DNA of 64,000 bases from Diospyros lotus (GCF_014633365.1 NC_068349.1:12140753-12204752), one strand, 5' to 3'; counted from the first letter of the stretch, positions 46,081-59,523 are shown. The notes: generated by a model not told the origin, from the letters alone. A program made the numbers and translations.

Positions 46081-46737
46081 ATCTCATTGGATAAGGCTAG
46101 GAAAAAAATGAAAGGGAAAGATAACCAGCTTAAGAAAAAAAAATGGCTTGCTAATGCTTCTCTAGCTGAAAGGAATGAATGCAAAAAGAATAGATGTCAT
46201 TTCTACAAAAAGTTTGGGCATTATCAGAAAAATTACCTAAAACACAAGGAGTGTTTTGAAAAGAAAGTTAATTCAAATACTTTTGTATGTTTCAAATCAA
46301 ATTTTAGTGAAGTTCCCTACAATACTTGGCGGTTAGATTTTGATGCTACGACTCATGTGTTTAATATGATGCAGGGATTCATTACTATCAAAACCACAAA
46401 TCCAACTGAAGATTTTCTATTTATGGGAAATCATATGAAGGCTCCAATTAAAGATATAGGGATTTATAGATTGATCTTGGATACTAGTTATCACATAAAC
46501 CTATTAGAGACTCTCCATGTACTTTCAATTTCTAGGAACCTTATTTTTGTTTCAAAGTTGGATATTCCTAGATTTAATGTAAAGTTTGGATTTGGTAGTT
46601 TTAGTTTATTTAAGAATGCTAGAATTGTTGGTTCTAGTGTTCTTATTAATGGTTTATATAAATTGAAACTTGAAAATGTTTTTGTTATTTCCCTACTTAC
46701 TATGCATCATAATATTGGAATTAAGCTAGCATGTTAA
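46075..46737 (+). pseudogene. Copia nucleocapsid, protease and GAG-pre-integrase remnant
   Basis: 220 codons. A damaged CCHC knuckle (RCHFYKKFGHYQKNYLKH) is followed by RLDFDATTHVFNMMQGF, where the protease active site usually reads D-S-G-A, so the catalytic motif is lost. Then LLETLHVLSISRNLIFVSKL leads toward the pre-integrase region. Confidence 0.75.
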
Positions 46738-46883
46738 ATGAATTATTCTAGTTATTTGTGACATAAACTTTTAGATCATATATCCAAAGAAATGACAATG
46801 AGATTGGTAAATAATGAAATTTTACCTAACTTTATCTCAGGATGTGTGTGGATTGCATTAAAGGTAAATAAACCAAACACAAT

Positions 46884-47510
46884 ATGAAACAAGCCATAAA
46901 AAGTACGCAGCTTCTTGAACTTACATACACTAACATTTGTGGACCGTTTGACACTCCAACTCATAATGAAGAGAAATATTTCATGACCTTTATAGATGAC
47001 TTTTCACATTATGGTTATATCTATTTTCTTTATGAAAAATCTCAATCAATAGATGCCCTTGAGGCTTACATAAAGGAAGTTCATAGGCAATTTGATAGAA
47101 AAATAAAAGTTATTAAATCTAATAAAGGTTGTAATTATTATGGAAATTATAATGAGTCAACTTAGTGTCTGGGTCCATTTGCCAAACTCCCTCAAAAGTC
47201 ATGACATATGAGTGCAATGTACTATGCCAAACACACCACAACAAAATAATATAGCATAAAGGCATAAACATTAATGGATATGGTTTGGAGCATGATCAGT
47301 AATGCTTGATTACCAAGTTTTTAGGGATGTATGCACTAAAAATTGCAACATATTTGTTGAATAGAGTTCTTAATAAGGCAATTCAAAAGACAACTTTTGA
47401 ATTGTGGACAGGAAGAAAACCTAGCTTAAGGCACCTGCATGTTTGTGGTTATCTAGCTGAAACGAGAATATATAATTCACATGAAAAGAAACTAAACTCT
47501 TGAACAACAG
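46884..47510 (+). pseudogene. Copia integrase remnant
   Basis: TYTNICGPFDTPTHNEEKYF and FMTFIDDFSHYGYIYFL carry the first catalytic region. A damaged second region (IKSNKGCNYYG, where the usual motif has S/T-D) follows. After a broken stretch, YLLNRVLNKAIQKTTFELW and GRKPSLRHLHV lie at 47306-47503. Confidence 0.78.
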
Positions 47511-47879
47511 TGATTACTTCATTGGTTACCTAGAGAAGTCTAAAATTTACATATTTTATTATTCAAACCATAGTTCTAAAATTGTGGAAACTAGTAATGC
47601 AAGATTATTAGAAAATGGAGAAGTTAGTGAGAGTGATCAACGTAAAAAATGTGAAAATAAATGAAGAGTATAATAATGTAATAAAGGCAATTAGGGTAGA
47701 TGTTCCTTTACCCATAACTATTCCTTTTTCCATTATTATACTAAATGTGTTCCTAGTACTAAAGAACATTTTAATAGTACTAAACAAGTGGTTGAAGAAT
47801 CACTACATAAAATGGTTGAAAAACCATTGTCTTAAGGTACTAGCTCACAAGCAACTAATGTAGATGAACCACAAGAAAC

Positions 47880-48907
47880 GGTATTATGGAAATCTCAAAG
47901 AACAAGGAGCTTAGCCATTTTGGATGATTATGTGGTTTATTTGCAAGAGTCAGATTTTGATGTTGGAATTAAAAGGGATCTGATTTCGTTTTTGCAAACC
48001 ATAGAAAGTGATCAATCAGATAAGTGGATTGATGCTATGAAAAATGAGTTGAAATCCATAGAATAGAATGATGTTTGGGATCTTGTTGAGTTACTGGAAG
48101 GTCGTAGAAGAATTAGGTTAAATGGGTTTTTAAGACCAAAAGCGATACCAAAGGTTATAATAAAAAAGATGGCATCAATTATAAAAAGTCATTTTCGCTT
48201 GTCTCAAAGAAAGATTCACTAAGGATAATTATGACACTAGTGGTTTAGTATGATCTAGAGTTACACTAGATGAATGTAAAAACTATCTTTCTAAATGGGG
48301 ATTTGGAGGAGAAATTCTATATGGATCAACCTAAAGGTTTTTCCATAGAAAATAAAAGTTGAATGGTGTGTATACTTAAGAAGTCAATATATGGACTTAA
48401 ACAAACTTCCTGGCAATGGTGCATCAATTTTAATGATACTATAACATCTTTTGGATTTAAGGAAAACATTGTTGATTGATCTATATACTGAAAGGTTAGT
48501 GGAAGCAAATTTATCTTCTAGTTCTATATGTTGATAACATCTTGCTTGTTGCTAATGATTTGAGCATATTACGTGAGACTAAAGTTTTTCTCTCAAGACA
48601 TTTACAAATAAAATATATGAGAGAGGCATCCTATGTGATTGGAATTGAAATATTCCATGACGAAAAAATTCTAGAAATATTTAACATAGATAAATGTTCA
48701 ATTGGAGTTGCTCCAATAAAAAAAGAAGACAAATTTAGTCTCATGCAATGTCTAAAGAATTACGTGAAACAAAAACAAATGGAAGCAATTTCATATGCTT
48801 CAATTGTGGACAATCTTATATATGTGCAAACTTGCATTAGGTTGGATATAACTTTTGCAATCGGCATGTTAGCCAAGTATCAAAGTAATCCTAGTCTAGA
48901 TCATTGA
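47880..48907 (+). pseudogene. Copia reverse transcriptase remnant
   Basis: Reads WIDAMKNELKSIE, then FLNGDLEEKFYMDQPKGF and LKKSIYGLKQTSWQW, with frameshifts. The active site reads YVDN near 48528 instead of the usual YVDD, one transition away, so catalysis would be lost. 48542-48907 is the RT C-terminal part (REASYVIGIEIFHD, SYASIVDNLIYVQTCIRLDI). Confidence 0.8.
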
Positions 48908-49244
48908 AAAGTTGCAAAAAAAGTGTTGAGCTACATGCAAGGGACAAAAAATTATATGCTCATGTATAGAAGATCCAACAATTTAAAAGTGGTAGGATAC
49001 TCATACTCAAATTTTGCATCCTTTGTTATAGAAGAATTAGTGGGTTGCACCCTATATTAGTCTTGCAACTTAATCAATTTAGTAAAGGTTATAAAGTATG
49101 CCTTTCACATGTCACTAAAATGTCAAATGAAATGTTTATACATATAATATGAAGAATCATGCACAAATATGATTTTCTAACCTTCACTAAGTAGCTCATC
49201 ATTTACATTCACTCATTCAAACATGTAGTATGGACCAAGTTAAA

Positions 49245-49500
49245 TCAAGGTCTAAAAGAAGATTATTGAACAAAAGAACGAAACGATTTTTTTTATTATA
49301 AAGCATATATATGTAGTTAGACATCTTGTTTAATTTTAATTTTTTATAATGAATTTATATACTTGTAGACTTAGGTCAAAGAAAAAATTGTTGAAAAAAA
49401 TAACAAAATGATTTCTTTAATTATAAAACACATGTAGTTAGACATCTTGTTTAGCTTTGATTTTGTATCATAAGTTTATGTATTTATAAGTTTCATGATT
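49245..49500. repeat. Imperfect tandem repeat, unit about 122 bp
   Basis: TGTAGTTAGACATCTTGTTTA occurs near 49312 and again near 49433 within longer similar blocks. Confidence 0.7.
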
Positions 49501-50819
49501 TTGTCCTTCAAGGTTTCCCTTATATATGCGTTCCAAGTTGGTGGCCTATGTCTTCTCGCCACTTTGCTCATAATTTATAGAATTGTCCTTTCGCTTTTTA
49601 AATACATATCACGAAATGATTGATGACGTGGCAAACCCACCGACCCAACCCTCATCCATTAGTAATTATTATAGCAAGTCTCTTGTAGCTTGACTATTTA
49701 AAATTACGTAATATAAAGAATATAATTTTCCATGCATGCATTTCTAATTAATAATATTCAACATATATAATTATATTTTTTTCTCTATTTTTGTGAACTT
49801 TTATGGTTAAGGAGAGAAAAAATTAAAGCGAAGAACTATATTACTTAAACTCTTTAGATGTTTTTAAAGGTGGTTAATTTAAGTGATAAATCGACCCATT
49901 CCTCCTTATAATAAGTATGAAATCATGGGTTAAAAATTTAAAATGAACATTTTCTATAATTCTCTATGAACTAGAAGAAATTATATATTCAGATGGTGAG
50001 ATAATTACATAGGCCAAGACCCTTATGTTTTGTCACCTCCACAACAATTGCTTAAATAAGTCAAGTGGCTAAAGAAGCCTCGATGTGTGTAGAAGATTTC
50101 AAGGATTGAATATGCTGAATTTTTAATTTAAAAAAAAGTAAATTTTTATTGAAATGATTACAACATAAGAATAGAACAAGAGAACCACATACAAAAAGAA
50201 ATATTCTGAGTACCTGTGGAGCTAAGCTAGTTTGGTGTAACAATCAAGAGACTCCATTGGATTTGGATTTTGATTTGGACTGTCAAGTGTTTGATCATAC
50301 GACGTTAATTCTGTCACCTTTATATTGATCAAAATTTAAGGTTAAAAGTAGTCATTCTTTAATTTTAGAATAATGGTAGATCCACCAAAATTAGGAGTCC
50401 GGCTGTCCGAAATCACTATTTTGTCTGTGAAGATAATTTAATGCGGGTCCCAGAGCCTTTTCTTCTAGCTGGGGCCATCCCTGTAGACCTGTTTTATTGC
50501 TGGTACTAATTTTACCCAGAAAAAGAAAATTACACCACTTAAAAGCTCACAAATTTAAGATTATTTATCATATTATAAGTAGTAATCAACATAATTACTT
50601 AATTATAATTTTGCACGAGGCTTTTGTCAATCTACAGGGGCTTACTCCCAGAAAATTGACTTTTGATTGCATACAAATGTTTAGCGCTAGCAATAGTGGC
50701 CCATACTCATAGTACTGATAATCTATTGTTTTATACAAGCAAATATCAAACTTGATATTATCAATAATTGAATTTTTTTACATTTTACAAATATTTTTCA
50801 TATATTTTTTAAAAATAAA
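49501..50819. other. AT-rich intergenic DNA
   Basis: No ORF above about 70 codons and no recognised repeat. Confidence 0.4.
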
Positions 50820-51389
50820 AAGCCACTCGTGAGCAATTAAGACTCGTTCACGTTCATGCATGTAGTTAAATAAATAAGCTTGAGTTGAATACTTGTATGT
50901 AGCTTAATTTTTAAATTCGTTTAATAAATAAGTTAAATTTGAATTTTAAGGTGTGAAGTTCATATTTGGCTCACAATTAAGCTCATTTGCTGCTCGTTAG
51001 TTTGTAAACTCATTTGTTACTTCATTAGAGGCCCATTTTTATGCTTGTTTAAAGTATATTTTGAAATAATGTATTCTTTATAATTGAGATTTTTTGTTGC
51101 TATATTATTTAAAATTCAAAAGTAATCTTTAAATTTAAAACTTTTAAAAAGGTTTTTATAAAACTCACTTAAAATTCTTTTAATCTAAATGAATTTAGCT
51201 TGAGTTTAGGTTCGAGCTCAACAAGTTTTTAAAAAACAAACTTGACCCTTATATTTTAGCTAGTCTCAAGCTCTGGCTTGAGCTCAAGCCTGATAAAATT
51301 CTTCATAAACAAGATAATGATAAAACTCTTCATAAACAAGATTATACTTTTATAGGCTTGGTTTAGTTTGGCTTGTTTGTAGCCCTAAG
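50820..51389. mobile_element. Possible non-autonomous hAT fragment
   Basis: Rich in GCTTGAGTT, TCGAGCTCAA and GGCTTGTTTGTAGCCCTA words, the last resembling a hAT end (complement TAGGGCTACAAACAAGCC). The left end was not found. Confidence 0.35.
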
Positions 51390-53200
51390 CTTTATGTCAG
51401 TGTCACAAGTATATTAATAAAACAACTCTATAAGAATGTTCAACTATATTACATGAAATCAAAATTTTTAAACAAACACAACAACATTGAATAAAAATTA
51501 TTGTAATGATTCTAAAAACAAATAAAAAAAAACTTGCTCAATCGATTTAATGAGTTTAATATTCTAGAATCTGTACATAATTGTCTTATTGCCAATACTC
51601 TTAAATACATCTTTCTCAATATATATATATATATATATATGAGTAAGTTATCATTCATTTATTGAATATTGATTTCAAGTATTTTAATTTTTTAAGTTGT
51701 ATTCTATTACGATATATTAATTTCTATGAAATTTTAAAAGGGGGCAACCTCTAATCATTTTACTATTTTTTGTAATTATGAATAAACCCTATTATGTGAA
51801 AAAAAAAAAAAGAATTGGAGGGGGCAATTGCTCCTCCCTTGGCCACTGATCTTATGTCACACCAAGATTCATAATCAATTTTTTTTTATAAAAAAAAACT
51901 AAAATTTGGTTAATAAAACAAATCCTATATTAGATGTAAACAACCAAGTACCCTCTTCGAATGTAAGTTTTTATTTAAAATATTCTATTTTTTTATTGTA
52001 AATGCATAGCACACAAATCAGCTCTCTAGTTAATATTATTATAACATAATTATATTTTCTCTTTTTTGATCAAATTAATATTTATGGTTGAAAACTATAT
52101 TAGATGTTTTACTCAAAATTTACTAAAATGTTTAAAACCACTTATTTGAATTAATATATAGTTGCATATTGTAATAATTAGTGTTTTTAATCATCAATCT
52201 TGCAGTTATTTTTGACTCATGCCATATAGAACTAACTCAGCGTGAGAAGAATTCGTCGTCCACTTAAGAAAAAATAACATTTAATATAAAATCTTCCAGG
52301 CAGGCATGTATGCATGACAGATATAAATATATCTATATATATATATTTTTTGTATGATTTCATAAGATTCTGCTCGTGTATTGATTCAAGAAACAGCTGG
52401 CTCTCAAATACATACCACGATCCTTTGGATGGTTAAAAATAACGGCTATTTTTCCTGTTTTCTGCAAATCAAGGAATGGATCTTTCTGTCTCTAGCCAGC
52501 CTGCAACGTTAGGATAAAACCAGCTAGATAAATGAGGTTTGTATGGACCAGCATGCACGACGAATAAATCTTTGAAAGCTTCTGTCTGTTAACATGTTCG
52601 ATGCTTGTACGTACGTACCATTCCTGTTGGCCCTGCTGCTGGTTTATGAATTTGCAGGTCTCCAATACCACCTCTCTCGATGGACCGACATCAACCCGTG
52701 AGCGCAAGTTGTCCAGGAGAATGATATGGCCTTTAAACAACAGGGTTTCCTCAATGATAAAAAGTCGGCTTTTTTTTGTCACCTTTGTCACGGCATTCGA
52801 GAGAGAAATAAATAATTCATTTTAGAAGTCGCAAGTTGGAACGGATAGACTTCAGCCCTATTCTTTATGATTGCGCAAGCCGATGGACATTCAGAAGTCG
52901 GAGGGACTTTTAATTAATGGGTTATAAGAATTTTTGTTAGGATTGGGTGGTACATACATAAACAAACAAGAAGAGAGATAGGGTTTAGAGAGTTAACGTG
53001 GTTCACTCTTAATACATCTAAATATTTTATAAATTATGATCTTATAGCAATAGGATAAATTTTTTTGTTATATATAGTATTTGTATAGAAAAAATCACAA
53101 ATTTTTCCACTAAGCGGAAATAAAGTAAATGAAGGGAAAGAAGAACAAACACCCTTTATTTATGGAACCTTGACACTTGAAAAGACCACGGGTTGTGCCC
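51390..53200. other. Intergenic DNA with LTR-like scrap
   Basis: AT-rich. Overlapping ORFs on both strands at 52492-52825 show no domain. TGTTAGGATTGGG at 52936 and TAACGTGGTTCACTC near 52993 resemble an LTR start block, without a partner. Confidence 0.35.
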
Positions 53201-53269
53201 TTGAAGGCCTTGGACCTCAGGTTGACACCCTAACCTCAAGTTTTAGTCAGTCCCTTAATTTAGTGCATG

Positions 53270-54775
53270 AAGGGTTGTGTTCCTATAGACAACGCCAATT
53301 GATGTTGTTTCTTTGTACCAATAGATATTATGACTTGAAGATCCACGAGGATTGAGATCACCTTGTTGTTTTTTATCAAGAAGTTGTAACTAGAAAACAA
53401 AGGTTAGGACTACCTAGGGGCATTCCTAGAATGGCCCTCCAATAATCAAGTTAGTGTGGAGAAGAAATTAGATGCCAACTTTTCTTTTCTTCTTCTTTTT
53501 GGTCTCTCCTCTTTGTCATTCAGATTCTTTAATTATATTAGCCTCTTTTCTCTCTCTTTGGATGCCTACTTAGCCTTCTTTATGTGGTGAGGTTCTATGT
53601 GTCCTGCTAGGGAAAGGCCCGATCCTACATGTATGTTCGTTTCCCTAATATGATTACCTTGGGTTGTCAAGGTTAAAAGGTTGTGGTTAATGTCATGGAG
53701 CCAATAGGGAACCCAAGGGTTTTGTTTTTGGGTCCAATCTGACCTAGCCCAGTTGGGTTCTGGGTCGAGAGGTTCGAGATGTTTGCTTTAATTTAGTGAT
53801 TTCTGGTAGGTGGACCCCATAATTGCCAAGGTAACCTCGATGAGAATATGTTAGGTCTCCCCTGACATGGCTAGTTTACCTGTGCCTTTTCACAGTTCCC
53901 CCTCATCAAGGGGTCCCCCACTTGCTTAGTTTGGCAAAGTCACGTTGATGAAGTTCAACTATTGACACCCTAAGGCGTTCGGGCCCAATCTGATCTAGCC
54001 CGATTGGGTTTTAAGCAAAAGGTCCAGGTTATTCACTTAAATTTAGTGATTATTGCTAAGGAACTTGGGTCAATCAACATCAGGATATCTATCTCTGAAC
54101 AGGATATACACTTACAGAAATTATATGGTTCCCACAAACAGCACCAATTGATACTTTTACTTTTTCGCACCAATAAATATTTTAACCACAAGATCCACGT
54201 GGCCCCATCTAAGATCGCCTTTTGTTTTTTTTTTCAAGAAGTTGTAACCTGCGAAGTAAAGATCAAGACTGCCCTAAGGCATTCTAGAATGGCTCTCCGA
54301 CAATCAAGTTAGTGTGAAGAAGTAATTAGATGTCAACTTTTTCTTTCCTTCCTTTTTTTCAGTCTCTCGTCTTGTTGTTTAAAGTCTTTGGATATATTAG
54401 CCTCCCTCCTCTCCTTTTGGATTATGTGGCCTTCTTTTTGTGATGTGGTTTTGTATGTCCACTAGGGGCAAGGCCCCAATCCTGTGTATAGGTTTGTGTT
54501 CCTACTATGATTTCCCTAGGTTGTCAAGATTAAAGTGTCATGGACAATGTCGCGAAGCTGACAAGGAACCTAGGGCATTCGTCGAGTCCGATCCACCAAG
54601 ACAAGTTGGGTTTGGAGTTGAGAGGTCGGTCGAGAGGTCCGAGAAGTTCGTCTTAATTTAGTGATTTTTAGTACGTGGATTACCTAGTCATCAAGGCGAC
54701 CCTAACGTGGACATCATGCTAGGGACAAGTATTTCAGACCTGGTTGGTTTATCTGTACCATTTTGTATTTTCCCC
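53270..54775. repeat. Diverged direct repeat, offset about 849 bp
   Basis: Copy 1 (53270-53910) and copy 2 (54120-54775) share CAATTGAT (53296 and 54145), AAGATCCACG, AAGAAGTTGTAAC, CAATCAAGTTAGTGTG and AGGCCC(G/C)(A)ATCCT. A further partial block (GATCTAGCCCGATTGGGTTTT, TTAGTGATT) lies between, at 53980-54055. ORFs inside are short. Confidence 0.7.
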
Positions 54776-56558
54776 TAAGGGCTGAGCCAAGTGAGGCCTA
54801 GTGGGGGAAGCCCCACTAGGCTAGATAAAAAAAAAAATGGTTTTATATTATTTTTAATCCACAAGTTTAACTCCCAAAATCAACACAAAATTATTATATT
54901 AAAGTTTAGCCCAAATAGGCCAAATGACCCAAACCCTCTAATTCTTAAGTTTTAATCCATTTCATTTTCAAATTTACCCCATTTGCTTGCTACTTGCAGA
55001 CTGCAAAATTGAAAAACCTAAAAATTCAAAAAGCTATTTCGACGAAATTCCAGCACAAGCAACAACACCGAGACGCTAACATCACTCCAGCAAGGCAAAA
55101 CTCGGTAACGATCCGTCCCTCCTCATTGTTTACTTTTTTTTTTTTTTTTTTTCTTGTTTGCCCAATTCTATTTCTTTGATTATTTCCCTTCATATTTGTT
55201 TCTTGTATCTTATTGTATTAGAAAATGTAGACCATATTTAATAATCTTGGTATTTTCTATATTGGTAAGTAAATTTTGCGAGATTAAAAACAAGACTTCA
55301 GCCATTGCCCATTGGAATCACAGAAGATCACCATTGATACTATTTGGATTTTCACAAATCTGGATGCGTCAATTGATTTGTTATGGTATTTTCTGTATTC
55401 TTGCAAAATTTTATGTATTAAGTCAAGCATTTATGGTATTTTTCTTTTCTATGTTCTTGCACAATTTTCTCTTAATTCCTATATTTTTAGATTTTTAATC
55501 CTCACCCCCACTGAATCAAAATCCTGTTTGCACCACCCCCACATCAATATGTTATCAATTTATAAATATATACTTGCGACAAGCAGTAAAATCTGCTGCA
55601 ATTTTTAAAATTACTAAAAAAAAATAAGATCACTAAATCAAAATCCTGACTCTGCTCTGTTCCCTCCACCCCCACCCCCACATCAATATGTTATAAATTT
55701 ATAAATATATACTTGTGACAACCAGTAAAATCCGCTGCAATTTTTAAAATAACTAAGAAAATAAGATTTTATTATATAAATCTGGTGACAAACTATGTCC
55801 ACTAGAAAAAAGAAGTTGCAATATTTTTTAATAATTAATAAAATTATCTTTTATATTCTTATTTGACAACGTAGATTGTTGGTCATAAAATCTATCACAA
55901 ATTTTTTTGAATGATTCAAAACATTTTTTTATTTTTTTTTACGTTTTCCTGCATTTTGTGATAGACACATCCATTATCCCAGAATCGGTCACAAATTTGC
56001 TACTCATAAAAAATATTTTACCAAATTTTATGAATAATTAAAATATTTTATCTAATAAATATTAATGAAAATAATTTACAAGACAAAATTTAATTAAATT
56101 TTACGACTGCTAAATTCATCGCCAATTAAATTGTAAGTTTATAATAGAAAGAGCACTCTCACATGTGCTCAAACATCAAACCCTCTTGGAAGAGAGCAAT
56201 AAAATAGCCCAATATAAGAAAAGGCCCATAAGCCCAATATAAGAAAATCTTTTGGGCCATAAAATAGCCCGTCTTGGAAGAGAGCATCAAGCCCTCTCTA
56301 TCACATATGCTGAAGTATTGTCTTGGGGATAAATTAGAATTAGAAACTCATTTTGGAGGCGAGTGGCAGTGGAAACTTTATTCATTTATGTTCATGATAA
56401 TGGATTCTAAACTTATGCTAAAATGAAATGAAAATATTAAAGCACAACAAAAAAAAAAAAGAAAAACTTGATTTCCTACCATACCTTTAAGTGTACACGT
56501 CTCTAGTCTAGAGTGGATGCCCAATTGCTATATAAACTGAATTGGTGAGATAGGATAA
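54776..56558. other. AT-rich intergenic DNA
   Basis: Contains a T-run (55134-55151) and the duplication listed below. Recurrent GGTCACAAATTTG and TTTGTGATAG words (about 55780-56000) hint at CACTA-type subterminal sequence, but no CACTA ends were found. Confidence 0.35.
55515..55775. repeat. Tandem duplication, 139-bp offset
   Basis: ACATCAATATGTTAT(C/A)AATTTATAAATATATACTTG occurs at 55541 and 55680, each followed by CAGTAAAATC(T/C)GCTGCAATTT. Confidence 0.85.
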
Positions 56559-58073
56559 TAGGGGTGTGTAAAATTTTAATTTAATCAAAATACTTAAATT
56601 GAATTGACTTAAATTGTCAATTCGATTCGATTTCTAACACAGTTTAGTTTGGTTCAGTTTTAAAATTTATAAATTTCAATTATTTTGTTCAATTTGATTT
56701 TGTGTTAAAAAAATTAAAATAACTGAACCGACTACATTTCAAAATGACATCATTTTTTGTCTAGAATAAAAGAAGAAGAATATAGAAAAACAAAAAAATC
56801 AAACCGAACAAAAGAAGGCGGCCCTTTGCCTTCAGCTCTTCCCCTCCATCTCTTGTCGTCGTCTCCGACCGATCCCAAGTTCCTAACCAATCGACCTTTC
56901 TCTCTACCTCCAACGCCAACGACTGTCAGCCCTATTCCTATCACCATGAGCATCTCTCTCTCCCTCTGACTCTTTTCTCCTACCACAAGCCATTGGCTTC
57001 ATCGCATGTACCATTGTGTTTGACCATGGACGCCACCTTGGCAAACATCATTGCCTCAAACGTTACCTCTATTTCCTTCAACGATTTACAACATCTAGAT
57101 TTCAGCCCTTTCGATAAGGTTGCCAATGACGTCATCTTGCTAGTATACACACACATGAATGAGGGTAAATATTTTGGACATTAAAACCTAGAACTACTAA
57201 AATTCGACCATTAGATCCTTTTAATTTTCAAGTATGTGGATCACCGAACCAACGCTAATCTAATGGTGAGTTCTGATTGTTGAAATTCATCATTGATAGT
57301 GGCTAACAACGTTTGTTTAAAAACGCAAGTTTTGATAATAAAGTTAATTTTATATCTACAAAAAAATTAACTATTTGATCAAATTCATTTTTACGTATAT
57401 GAACCACCACAATTGAAAGAATTTGATAATTGATTGCGATCATTGGAATCACAAGCTGACTCGATGTCTGGTGGCAACGGTTTCAGTATGTTCTGTTTTT
57501 ACCGATTTTTTCTTTCTTCTAATTTTTTGATTTTTTTTTTCTGTAAATTTCTTTAAAAAGGGTGGCCGTGCAATTGAGCCGATCTATGAGGCAATATGGG
57601 CCAGGGGTGCGACGGCCCGCTATCCATCCACTGTCCAGAGCGGGAAGTTATCGCTGCTCTGTGAAGCCAGCCTCACCTCCTCTTTAGGAGCCATGAGGCT
57701 CGGGCCTTCGCCCGGGCCGCATGACCCAACTCCCAACTTGGAGCGGGCAGGCCAGCATTTGCGGCCCCAGGCCCTGCCACAATGGGTTAAGCCATTGTCC
57801 AAGCCACCTTAATGCCCCCGCCCGGGTCACAAGCTAACGTTACTTAGCTCGGCAATTTTTTGATTATTTCAGTTTTTGATTTGTTTGATCAATTCAGTAT
57901 GATTTTTTTAAAATTTTTGATTTTTTTTATTTTAACATTTTAGTTATTTTGATAACTAAACTGACTGAATACTTGTCCGAAGAGAATAAATGCCCAATCT
58001 CTATCTAAAGCTAAAACCAACAAATCAAAATTTTAAAATAAATTGAATTGAGCCATCTTAATGCTCATCCCTA
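56559..58073. mobile_element. Non-autonomous hAT element, 1.5 kb
   Basis: Left end TAGGGGTGTGTAAA and right end ATGCTCATCCCTA form imperfect inverted repeats. Flanking 8-mers TAGGATAA (56551-56558) and GAGGATAA (58074-58081) match at seven of eight positions. Subterminal TTGGTTCAGTTT/AACTGAACC-type words occur at both ends. No transposase is present. The interior carries CT-rich DNA (56820-56970), a 63-codon ORF at 56993 without recognised features, and the GC-rich block below. Confidence 0.75.
57545..57840. other. GC-rich block of unknown origin inside hAT element
   Basis: About 300 bp, much GC-richer than its AT-rich surroundings, with abrupt edges. Contains short inverted repeats such as CGGGCCTTCGCCCG. 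No long ORF of recognised type. It may be a captured fragment or a nested short element. Confidence 0.5.
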
Positions 58074-58081
58074 GAGGATAA

Positions 58082-59520
58082 ATGCCCAAATCTTTTATAC
58101 CTAAAATGTTGTCATAATTATGTAATATCATACTTATATTTTTTAAATTGTAAGTTCTTTTGGTAAAATTTTATATATGATTATTAGTTAATCACATTAT
58201 TTTATATCAAAATTTTGTATAATTTTCTTACATGTTATTAGTTATCATCATTATAAGATCATTAATTAATTGAGATTCAATATTTATTTTTCTTGTTTTA
58301 TTTTTCCCAAATCCCAACTGAATAAAAGTAATTATTACATGAAATATATTATTATATTATTTTCTTTTTTTGATAAATTGCATCCAAACCTCATGTAGTT
58401 TAAGCGGTTTACACAGATTGCATGTAGTTTAGAAATGGTTCTAGAAATTATTGTGATGTAATTTTTTTGCTCAAACACCCATTTTTGTTACTTACACCAT
58501 CAATTAAGCCCTAATTAAACTAAATTTAATTAATAAAACTCTAATAAAATTAAATTAACTAAAGTTAAAATAAAGAAACATAATACCTTAAACAAATGTC
58601 TATATATAGAAAACTCATTGGAAATCTATGGATCGGTCGATGGGTTCTTGGCAATCTAGAATCCATCGACGAGCCAATAGGTTTCAAAATCTAGAAATTT
58701 GATCTAAAAATTTAGCTTCCACTTAGGGTATAGGCCATTAGTGCCCCCTAAAAGAAAGGTCCAAAACAATTAGACCCCCTATCTTTTGAAATTCTGTATT
58801 TTGGCTTTTCTACATTTTTGAGGCCTCGTATCCCCAAAAAATAAAACACATGTGATCAATTTTAAAATTAATTATATTTTACATATTTAGTTAATTATTT
58901 TTTTTCCTTTTTAAAATAGGTTTGAACAATTTAAAATATAAAAATTAATTTTGGCTTCTTTCTAATATAGAAAAGTTAAAATTGATTGATGATGATAATT
59001 TAAAAAAATATTTAAATTTTGAAAATTTCATAAAATATGATAATTTGAATTTTTTTCAGAATTAAAATTTTTAAAAAAAATTATAATCATGGAAATAAAA
59101 ATATCATTTGAGATACTAAATTTTAGAAAAAAAGTAATTTTTTTTTCAAATACATAAATAACTATAAAATAATATTAATTGTTACTATAATTTTAGTAAA
59201 AAAAATTTAAAATTAAAATTAATAAAATCATATTTACGTTTAACTATATCACAAGAAATATTAAGTAATTCAATTATATTGTCAATTGAAAATAATTTTT
59301 TTAAAACTTAAATATAAAAATTTAATCACTAATTTTACATATGGTAGAAAAGTAAATTTTAAATAATTTTTAATATTTATATATATTATTAAAAAATTAC
59401 CAAAATAACTATTATTTAGAATATATTTTTAAGCCGCGCCTCTGTGTTCCTTTTTACCTTTCATGGGGTGGAAATCACGAAACAGGTGAACAACCATAGT
59501 GCAGATATCCATCATGCCCA
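58082..59520. other. Very AT-rich intergenic DNA
   Basis: Long A/T runs, no ORF. A TTGCATCCAAACCTCATGTA-type phrase near 58377 resembles a dispersed repeat start. Confidence 0.4.
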
Positions 59521-59523
59521 ACG

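Larger units (their letters stand above)
45060..49085 (+). mobile_element. Ty1/Copia retrotransposon, decayed, LTRs not delimited
   Basis: A leader (45060-45660), gag, protease, integrase and reverse transcriptase remnants follow in Copia order (integrase before RT) on the plus strand. Reading stops inside RNase H near 49020. The integrase and RT frames are repeatedly broken. I could not find terminal repeats or a target duplication. Confidence 0.8.

Noticed and set aside
52492..52825. Overlapping 99- and 74-codon ORFs on opposite strands
   Set aside because: No domain or signal, and mutual overlap suggests chance.
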